Source: Sphingomonas albertensis
GTDB lineage: Bacteria > Pseudomonadota > Alphaproteobacteria > Sphingomonadales > Sphingomonadaceae
Direction: 5' to 3'
DNA length: 64,000 nucleotides
Assembly: GCF_014358075.1 (NCBI RefSeq)
Contig: NZ_JACONT010000006.1
Location: forward strand, 62,001-126,000
Notes under the pieces: model-generated
Told to the model about the DNA's origin: nothing
The model's database searches: none
What the model saw: the letters and a program-made list of their open reading frames with translations, nothing else
Position numbers and translations under genes: made by a program
Shown: positions 8,935-15,287 of the stretch, one piece after another
Numbering within the stretch: position 1 is the first letter of the stretch
How the letters are laid out: each line of letters starts with the position of its first letter

Positions 8935-9147
8935 ATGACGCTCGCCAATATGCGGAGCAATGGCGTTCGCGCGATCGAGGCAGACTGTGCGTGCGGGCAT
9001 CACGCATCGGTGAACGTGGATCAGCTGCCCGATCATCTGGCGATACCGCCTCTGGCGCAGCGCTTTCGCTGCACGGCATGCGGATCACGCGCGCGCTCGA
9101 CGCGGCCCGATTGGACGGACCGAAGCGGCACCATCGCACGCCGGTGA
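8935..9147 (+). CDS. Hypothetical small zinc-ribbon protein
   Basis: The ATG at 8935 opens a 70-residue frame reading MTLANMRSNGVRAIEADC. It carries CACGH near residue 19 and FRCTACGSR near residue 45, i.e. paired CxCxx and CxxC knuckles typical of a zinc ribbon, separated by a conserved-looking NVDQLPDHL linker. The product may be a nucleic-acid-binding or adaptor protein; no function can be named. It completes the four-gene rightward cargo group started by the SRAP gene. Confidence 0.5.
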   Translation: MTLANMRSNGVRAIEADCACGHHASVNVDQLPDHLAIPPLAQRFRCTACGSRARSTRPDWTDRSGTIARR

Positions 9148-9708
9148 CCAGCACGGGGCGCCGCCCTCAGCCCGCCGACCCCAAATATCGCGCAAGAACC
9201 CCCGCCTCGCCCGCGAGCTTTTTTGATGGCTTTGGATGCAGTTTGCGGATGTGCTGCAGAGGAGCCGAAAGCCTAGCCTTTAGGGGCGGTTTCGAGCGCA
9301 TCGGTCGGATGCAGATTGCCGCACCTAAATCGCATGAGAAAGGCAGACGTGTGTTTTAGCTGCTGCACCGAATTCACGTATGCCGGCGATCAGAGAAAGT
9401 TGGTCGCAAGGATATTGCATCGTCGACCGTCCGCTCCCTATTGCCATCCGCGACCCCACGAAACACGTAATTCCCCCGCCTCGCCAGCGGTTCTTATCGT
9501 GTCGGAAAAGGTGCGTTTGAAATCGGGCTCATCCCGCCTAGCTCCTATAGGCACGCTCGCAGGGAGGAGCTTATCACGTTGCGTTTAGGTGCAGTTTCAG
9601 CGGGGGCGTAGTTCGTCTCACGCCCCCGCAACCGATACAACAAACCGTGGCGCCTGCTAAATATTAACCTCACAATACTTAAACGAAATCACGCAATATT
9701 GATTATAT
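9148..9708. other. Gene-poor junction between cargo genes and AT-rich island
   Basis: No convincing coding sequence is seen. The open frame at 9316-9588 has no family features or ribosome binding site. Base composition changes from GC-rich to AT-rich near 9650, marking the edge of the imported island. A hairpin at 9601-9628 is listed separately. Confidence 0.5.
9601..9628 (-). terminator. Hairpin downstream of the methyltransferase/DGQHR operon
   Basis: A perfect nine-base stem (CGGGGGCGT at 9601-9609, ACGCCCCCG at 9620-9628) with a ten-base loop sits about 80 bases past the stop of the DGQHR gene. No U-tract follows on the minus strand, so termination is plausible but unproven. Confidence 0.35.
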
Positions 9709-11430
9709 TCATTTGAAGTATGTCTCGACGATTTTTATCGCCATAGCATTGTACTGACTTGACCTATACTGGCTAAAGTCAAACTTCTCTAGACCTACAA
9801 GATTTTTTGACAATGCATCAAATGATATATCTTTGTCATTTTCAATCAACATTCTTAACACTATTAAGATGCTATTAATATATGTGGTCGTTAGTATGTA
9901 TCCGTCGACTTTTTTGTCGGTGACCCATCGCGCGGAACCCACGCGACTTTTAACAGCACCCAGCATGATATTAATTACAGAAACGCAATACTTTACATAC
10001 TCCTCCAATGCTTCATCATTGGACTGGCTGCTGACATCCTCTTTCGAAGCATGGCTCCATATTTTGAAGATAGAGTCTTGACCCTTTGTTTTGACCAGTG
10101 GCCTTAGCCCGTAACTAACGATCGAAGTCGTCTTCAGCTTGTCAGTGTCATAAAAGTACTGTTGGATATACCCCGCGAGCGGCCCTGTTCTCGCGAGCCC
10201 TGCTAGAGTTCTCGCAGCGATAGACTCGTTAGAAAATGGATCTAGGACCATTCCAATCGCCTGCTTCAACGTCGAATTAGCACTTGTTTGATTTGAGTTG
10301 ATTTCTAGAAAAAGCTTCGCCTCGAATTTCTCTCGAGCGATAGCCTGCATTCCAACGGGATAGATAATTCCAGTCACAAGGAGATTCTGCTGCTTCCTAA
10401 GCGCAGCAATCTCAACATCATCCTTTTCCGACTCGTAATATGCGAAAACCCGGTGCTGTCCATCAATCAACCCAACGGAATTCGGCTTACTCGGAAGCTT
10501 TATTTTTACCGGCGCTGTATCTATCAAACCTTTAGCGTCGATGGTATTGTTATCCACATCCAAAGGCTTTACGTCCGAAGGAAGAGTAACAATAATATTG
10601 TTGATGAAAACGCGCTTTTCTTTTTTAAGATAGGCGCGAATTCCCTCAACTTTTGCGCGTGATATCATTCTTTGATAAACGTTCAAAGAATCTCGCCAGC
10701 CGTCAGCTCGAAGAACATACGACGTTCGCAAAAGTACGTCCGGGTCTGCATAAAAAGATACAACCTTGTATCCATCGTCGAAATTCGAATGAGCTTCTGG
10801 CAGAATGGATCCGTGGTAATCCTTAGATGAAGAACTTATATCAAGCGAACCATTCTCGCCTATTTGCTTGAGATCAAGTCCCAAGAAGTGGATGAACTCG
10901 AACCTAGCAGAGCGTTTTATAGCGGCTACTACCGATACAAAGTATCGAAGCTCTGAGTAGTTGAGATAGCTGATCTGGTTGATGTTTTCGCGATGATGCC
11001 CATCGAAATCGAATCTTGAACAATAAAGAATCTTAACGACTAATTTTGTCTTGTGATAGCCTTTGGGAAATTGGTCGACTGATTTTGGAAATTTTTCCTT
11101 TAAAAAGTCTATAAATCCAACTGGGTTAGCAATGATCTTATCATAAATGATCTTTTTATTTTTGAGGTGTCCACCGACAGCCGAACTTTGCGAAGTAGTA
11201 TACTCTGCCAAAAGAATCAGATTCTCATAGACAAATATATCATCAAAGTCTGACGTCTGATTATCGAACGTAAACTCTTTATCAGATAAACCAGTGGCGC
11301 GGTTAAAACCAACCCCCTGGATCACAGACCTGACAAATTTACGGTGGTCGCCTTGCAGCTTTGCGTCAGCTTTCTCTTTGGCTGAAAGAACCTTCTTTTT
11401 AATCTTTTTCCCGACCGGTGCTTTCGCCAT
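9709..11430 (-). CDS. DGQHR-domain protein with nuclease-like N-terminus (putative defence effector)
   Basis: This 573-residue protein is Lys-rich at its N-terminus. Residues about 320-390 hold the DGQHR motif itself (LIDGQHRVFAYYE, 323-327) and a downstream FLEINSNQTSANSTL, the pattern of the ParB/DndB-related DGQHR family. Residues about 38-140 suggest a PD-(D/E)xK fold: SDFDDIFVYENLILLAEYT places D63/D64 twelve or so residues before E76-Y-T78, with Thr where Lys is usual, followed by a VVKILYC strand. The start codon overlaps the methyltransferase stop (TAATG), so the two are coupled. The gene is strikingly AT-rich against its surroundings, a sign of transfer. DGQHR proteins occur in DNA-modification loci (DndB, DpdB); a restriction partner of the methyltransferase is my inference. 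A regulator of modification is the main alternative. Confidence 0.72.
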   Translation of the reverse strand: MAKAPVGKKIKKKVLSAKEKADAKLQGDHRKFVRSVIQGVGFNRATGLSDKEFTFDNQTSDFDDIFVYENLILLAEYTTSQSSAVGGHLKNKKIIYDKIIANPVGFIDFLKEKFPKSVDQFPKGYHKTKLVVKILYCSRFDFDGHHRENINQISYLNYSELRYFVSVVAAIKRSARFEFIHFLGLDLKQIGENGSLDISSSSKDYHGSILPEAHSNFDDGYKVVSFYADPDVLLRTSYVLRADGWRDSLNVYQRMISRAKVEGIRAYLKKEKRVFINNIIVTLPSDVKPLDVDNNTIDAKGLIDTAPVKIKLPSKPNSVGLIDGQHRVFAYYESEKDDVEIAALRKQQNLLVTGIIYPVGMQAIAREKFEAKLFLEINSNQTSANSTLKQAIGMVLDPFSNESIAARTLAGLARTGPLAGYIQQYFYDTDKLKTTSIVSYGLRPLVKTKGQDSIFKIWSHASKEDVSSQSNDEALEEYVKYCVSVINIMLGAVKSRVGSARWVTDKKVDGYILTTTYINSILIVLRMLIENDKDISFDALSKNLVGLEKFDFSQYRSSQYNAMAIKIVETYFK

Positions 11431-12374
11431 TATACCGCCCCCTTAACCCATTCGTCTGGTATTTTCGAAACTCGCTCCCCCGCCCTGGGAACTCTTATCG
11501 CTTTGGCCGAGGGTCGCAGATTTAGATCGCCGACTTGAAGCTTAGCTAGTCGATCAATGGTTAGCGCGACATAAGCTTCACTTTTGTCGATGCCCACTAC
11601 CCGTCTGTCAGACTTAACGGCGGCAATTGCCGTGGTACCAGCCCCCAAGAAAGGATCCATGACAAGGTCACCGGGTGCGGACAGGGCCAGAATGCACCGT
11701 TCGACGAGTTCATGTGGAAACTGACAAGGATGGATGGTCTTTTCCGGATGCGCAGCCTTGACGTTCGGGATCTCCCAGACCGGGTCGTCATGAAAGGCGT
11801 CAGAAGCTGAGAAAGTCCAAAAATCTGCCGGGTTTTTGCCTTTGGGATTCCCGCTTGGCTTACCTGCCCGGCCCTCGTCCTTCGCTGCAGAATGACGCTT
11901 TCCGGGATAAATTTGCGGGACCCTAACGGGGTCTAGGTTGAATGTGTAGCTATCACCTTTGGTGAACCAAAGTAACGTCTCATATCGCCCAGAAAACCGC
12001 TTATTTGCGTGTAATCCAAAATTGAACCGCCATATTATCCGATTCCTAAGCTTAAATCCGGCCTTTACAAAAACGTGATAAAAAAAAGCGTCGAGTGGCA
12101 CTATTTCGCCGCCTCGTACAAAATTTCCGGTTTGCCAACATATGCTGCCAGTACTTGAAACCTTTGAACAGATTTTTTCTATAATCGGATTCAACCATTC
12201 AAAGTATTCATCGAGCGACATTTTACTGTCCCTCTCGTACGCCTTACCGATATTATAGGGCGGAGAGGTGACAACGAGTTGAACGCTACCGTCTACAACC
12301 GTATCCAACGCATCGAGAGCATCGCCCTGAATTATTCGTACATTTAACTCGTCTGCGTCTGGCACGTTACTCAT
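11430..12374 (-). CDS. Site-specific DNA methyltransferase, beta-class (N4-cytosine or N6-adenine)
   Basis: This 314-residue protein has catalytic motif IV TSPPYNIGK at about 36-44 and the AdoMet-binding motif I DPFLGAGTT at about 240-248. That motif order, IV before I, defines the beta class of amino-methyltransferases. The stretch between (about 70-220) holds the target recognition region and IIWRFNFGLHANKRFSGRYE, LLWFTKGD. SPPY is more frequent in N4-cytosine enzymes, but this does not settle the base modified. It is the first gene of an AT-rich, leftward two-gene operon and overlaps the next start by one base. It would mark self DNA if the partner is a nuclease. Confidence 0.88.
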   Translation of the reverse strand: MSNVPDADELNVRIIQGDALDALDTVVDGSVQLVVTSPPYNIGKAYERDSKMSLDEYFEWLNPIIEKICSKVSSTGSICWQTGNFVRGGEIVPLDAFFYHVFVKAGFKLRNRIIWRFNFGLHANKRFSGRYETLLWFTKGDSYTFNLDPVRVPQIYPGKRHSAAKDEGRAGKPSGNPKGKNPADFWTFSASDAFHDDPVWEIPNVKAAHPEKTIHPCQFPHELVERCILALSAPGDLVMDPFLGAGTTAIAAVKSDRRVVGIDKSEAYVALTIDRLAKLQVGDLNLRPSAKAIRVPRAGERVSKIPDEWVKGAV

Positions 12375-12949
12375 CCTAGACCGTCTACCTCGGCTTAACG
12401 GGCGGATCGCCCCACTGCGCCGCGACTATCGCAATGAACGACCGAAATTGCGAGCCTATAACAGCCGCAGAATATCAGGCTGGACGGAATGAGAGGTTGA
12501 TAGCTTTCGGCGAAAGAAGGGCGCGGGACAATCGGTAAAGTGCGTCCTCAGGCAAGGGAGCGGAAGGCTGCCGAGGGGCGAACTGCAAGGTCGTCCCTGA
12601 GTGTCCGCGTTTTGTCGTCGAACTGATGTTACCGATAAATTTCGCGTTGTGTGTAGACCGTACAGAAGGCCATGCATACGGAGCGACAGGTTTCTGCCTC
12701 CCAGTGCTGGAAAGCGAGGGCTTCGCTTCCCTTTCGTTTGAGCCATCGGGCACACGGTTTGGCAGCAGAGCGAAGTGAATGATTGAAATGGCACCGAATT
12801 TGCCCATCCTCCCCAGGATGCACGGGACGGCGCAAGCCGGCACGCTCACCCGCCGTCGCTGGATGCTGAACCCGTTGGGTTCGGGGCCTCGGGGGCTTGG
12901 TGGAGCTTCAAACTGCGCACGCCAAAGGCGTTCCTCCTATATTTAGATC
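12375..12949. other. Intergenic region right of the AT-rich island
   Basis: The GC content rises again here. Minus-strand open frames at 12456-12849 overlap one another in different phases and show no motif, so I do not call them. A six-base hairpin (GAACCC-GTT-GGGTTC at 12868-12882) is the only visible structure. The promoter of the methyltransferase operon should lie just right of 12374, but no clear -35/-10 pair stands out. Confidence 0.4.
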
Positions 12950-13645
12950 TTACAGGGCCTCTGTGTGACCGCTCGGCGGATTTGCACTATCAACAAAAGC
13001 GCGCACCCGGGCGAGGATGGCGCGCAGTTCGGGGCTCTGGACTTCGGCGATCACGTCGTCGACTGTGGCCGTGTCCAGCTTCTTCTGTCGTGCCAGCTTC
13101 TCAGCAACCGCGCGGACGAACTCGCTAGGCTTACGAAGCATACGGCGAACGCACTCGCGCACCGTTGGCGGCTGTAGCAGGATGAACGCGTTCGAGATTT
13201 GCTCGCTCTGCTGCTCATCGGGCAGTGCGTCCTCGATCGGTACGCACCGCCGGATCCAGTCGAGGAAGCCGCATGCCTTCAGGCGTGCGACGGCCTCGAC
13301 AACGGCGCTACGCGACTTGTGTATCTTGTCAGCGATCCACTGATAGGTCGGATCGAGCCGGCCGTCCTTACGCCCTCGCAGGCGCAGCAGGCAGCGCAGG
13401 ACGTCGAGGCCGATCGAACCGAGGGCACCGTTGCGCTTCCCCGGCAGCTTTGTTTCATGCTCGAACGCCTCGGCCGCACGCATCCGCGCGTTGTGCTCGG
13501 TTTTCGGAAACGTGTTGTGCGTGCGCCATAGGGACACCTCGGAACCGCCAGCATTGTGGCTGTTGCGGCGCACAGGGGAGTTCGAGCGTGCGCGGTCACG
13601 GATGCCTGTCGTGACCTCGCTGAAAGAGCGCGCGAGAGTGCTCAC
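12950..13645 (-). CDS. Helix-turn-helix (winged-helix) protein, Rep-like
   Basis: This 231-residue protein has a central block at about 55-120 running MRAAEAFEHETKLPGKRNG, LDVLRCLLRL, then DPTYQWIADKIHKSRSAVVEAVARLKACGFLDWIRR. This is a winged-helix DNA-binding pattern found in sphingomonad plasmid and mobile-element proteins, some thought to act in replication. The C-terminal third is helical and charged. The first 50 residues may be over-extended; a start at the MRAAEAFE Met is possible. It is the last phage-side gene before host genes. It may be the element's replication or control protein, but I cannot assign it firmly. Confidence 0.6.
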   Translation of the reverse strand: MSTLARSFSEVTTGIRDRARSNSPVRRNSHNAGGSEVSLWRTHNTFPKTEHNARMRAAEAFEHETKLPGKRNGALGSIGLDVLRCLLRLRGRKDGRLDPTYQWIADKIHKSRSAVVEAVARLKACGFLDWIRRCVPIEDALPDEQQSEQISNAFILLQPPTVRECVRRMLRKPSEFVRAVAEKLARQKKLDTATVDDVIAEVQSPELRAILARVRAFVDSANPPSGHTEAL

Positions 13646-14002
13646 GCCCGGTTAGCCAGTTTGGCGGAGAGCCGCAGGATTCCGTGGCCGGCGGCTTGCC
13701 GGTTAGCCAAGCCAACATATTGAGCTGGCGCGATTAACGGAGACCAGTCGGGTGCACCAAACTTCGTCCGTTTCTCGAAATTCTCGATCCAGCGCCGGCG
13801 ACTTTGGCCGAGAGGCAATCCTAGTCCGTAACGGCATTGCTTGCAGACAGGCGCTCAAGGGCTTTGTATGGGAATTGGCTGGACATCAATTCCTCGGCCC
13901 AAGCCCCCGCCACGGAGTTCGGCGCGCTGAGGATTGGGTCGCAGTGATGGGCCTCGAGCCGACTTCTCGCAGGTGGTTCGCACCTAGCGCGCGTTGGGCC
14001 GA
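13646..14002. other. Intergenic junction between prophage and host genes
   Basis: No supported gene is present. An open frame at 13752-14027 lacks motifs and runs into the convergent SGNH gene. This is where an attachment site would be expected, but no tRNA or tmRNA end and no direct repeat partner can be seen inside the window. A short inverted repeat (GGCTTG...CAAGCC near 13694-13715) is present. Confidence 0.4.
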
Positions 14003-14725
14003 TCAGAACTCGGCGACTGCTATCTGATTGGCGAGCGTACGATAACCACGCCAGTTGAGATGCACGCCGTCCACTGTGTATTCGGGCTTCAAATACCCCA
14101 TCGGCGCCAGAGCGCGATTGGGGTTTAGGTAGGTGCAGGTTGGGGCCATACAGAGTTTTCGCTCAAATTCGATGATCGGGGCGAGCTTCGCATTGGTCGA
14201 GGGGATGCCGGTCTTCAGCGTCGCGACCAGGATCACGCGCTTGCCGCGAAGCGCCTGCAAGATGCCCCGAAGGTTCGCCTCGGTCTCCGCGCGCGGCAAT
14301 TCCATCTTGAGGTCGTTGACGCCCAGCATGACGATCGCGGTCCGCCCGACGACCTCGTTCCGGCCCAGGCGCAGCAGGAGCCCCTGCGTCGTATCGCCCG
14401 GAATACCGTGGTTGTCGACGTCGACCCCCTTCAGCAGCACATCCCATTTGCCGAACGCGACGATCGAATCCCCCAGGAACGTGACGTCCTTTCGATACGG
14501 CTGCTCGATGAACAGCGTCGACAGGGTCCGGTACACGAAGTCCTTGTTCGGATCGAATGCCGACAGCTTGTTGATGATCTTCACTGCATAGAAATACGGC
14601 TTCAGCTTGTACTGAAACGAGATCGCAGCAACCCAGAATCCGGCGGAGGCCGCCAACACCACCGCGAGGAGATAGAGCCAGGTCGAACGACCTCGCCCCC
14701 GCGAACCAGCAGTTGTCATGATCAA
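14003..14725 (-). CDS. SGNH/GDSL-type hydrolase, membrane-anchored
   Basis: This 240-residue protein has an N-terminal membrane segment (LYLLAVVLAASAGFWVAAIS, about 17-36) that anchors or exports it. SGNH blocks are in order: FLGDSIVAFG with nucleophile Ser (about 84), NHGIPGDTT (Gly), MLGVNDLKME (Asn) and DGVHLNWRGY with the Asp-His pair. Such enzymes deacylate or deacetylate lipids, glycans or peptidoglycan substituents in the periplasm; the substrate is not deducible. It stands alone on the minus strand, convergent with the prophage end. An Arg-rich N-terminus before the membrane segment favours an inside N-terminus. Confidence 0.8.
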   Translation of the reverse strand: MIMTTAGSRGRGRSTWLYLLAVVLAASAGFWVAAISFQYKLKPYFYAVKIINKLSAFDPNKDFVYRTLSTLFIEQPYRKDVTFLGDSIVAFGKWDVLLKGVDVDNHGIPGDTTQGLLLRLGRNEVVGRTAIVMLGVNDLKMELPRAETEANLRGILQALRGKRVILVATLKTGIPSTNAKLAPIIEFERKLCMAPTCTYLNPNRALAPMGYLKPEYTVDGVHLNWRGYRTLANQIAVAEF

Positions 14726-14752
14726 ATTCTCTTTATCGAAAAAGCAGCGTCG

Positions 14753-14989
14753 TCAGACGTGGCGTTCGGACCAGCAACCGGTGCATTCGGTTTCGCTAAT
14801 CGCCACTTCGTCCCCGCACGAATGACAGCGACCGCCGCCAGAAAACTGTGTCCGGGCAAGCGTAACGAGCGGCGGCACCCGCAAAGCCTCCCGAAGCGCC
14901 CCCCATATGCGATGGAAGACGGTCAAAACCCCTGCTCTCACTGACGTAATCCCCCCGGATAGCGCTTGAACCAAATACCGCGTCGACAC
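14753..14989 (-). CDS. Small protein with C-terminal zinc ribbon (hypothetical)
   Basis: The frame encodes up to 78 residues and ends RCHSCGDEVAISETECTGCW, a CxxC-x10-CxxC zinc-ribbon signature. The N-terminal half is Leu/Arg-rich with no motif. It lies about 28 bases upstream of the SGNH hydrolase on the same strand and could be cotranscribed. The start is unclear; in-frame alternatives exist. The four-Cys pattern is the only support, so the call is modest. Confidence 0.42.
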   Translation of the reverse strand: MSTRYLVQALSGGITSVRAGVLTVFHRIWGALREALRVPPLVTLARTQFSGGGRCHSCGDEVAISETECTGCWSERHV

Positions 14990-15287
14990 CTGCTAAGCCA
15001 CGGAGAGTGGTCGACATAGTTCGACACTTACTCTCCGGGTTTCACCCTAGCACTGCGGTGTAAGACACGCCCACGGCCTCCCCAGACCGAGTAGGTTCAG
15101 AACACGTATCGTCGGCCCGAGGTCAAACTGTTTTAGATCAGCAACGACTCTATTGGACGAAAATAACACTCGCCTGCGTGATCGGCCTACCCAACTATGT
15201 CCTATCTCACGGATGACTGGCGGCGATCCTCCGGCAATTCGGGTATCCCTTCGCACACCGCTCCAGGATCAACCGCACCACGTCCGT
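14990..15287. other. Intergenic region downstream of bamA
   Basis: No coding sequence or RNA gene is recognised here. It contains the 3' flank of bamA and the possible promoter of the leftward Cys-rich/SGNH pair. No strong hairpin was found. Confidence 0.4.

Larger units (their letters stand above)
1..13645. mobile_element. P2-like prophage, partial (left part outside window)
   Basis: Genes equivalent to P2 Q, P, O, N, M, L and X are present in the P2 arrangement: O-N-M-L-X-holin run leftward and P-Q run rightward from a shared divergent region near 4.0-4.16 kb. Protein lengths (344, 606, 274, 355, 259, 159, 71 residues) are close to those of P2. Tail genes should continue left of base 1. 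To the right of the portal is a cargo region with an AT-rich island, then an HTH protein, then host-type genes. The right boundary is inferred from the last phage-like gene; no attachment site was identified. Integrase, repressor and replication genes of P2 type are not seen. Confidence 0.75.

Noticed and set aside
9316..9588. A 90-codon frame in the cargo junction
   Set aside because: There is no ribosome binding site and no motif, and its composition resembles non-coding sequence.
12456..12849. Three overlapping minus-strand frames right of the methyltransferase
   Set aside because: They overlap in different phases, have no motifs, and none has a convincing start.
13920..13990. A possible tRNA fragment at the prophage edge (CTCGAGCC resembling a T-loop complement)
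   Set aside because: The flanking bases do not pair as a T-stem or acceptor stem, and no CCA or anticodon arm is present.
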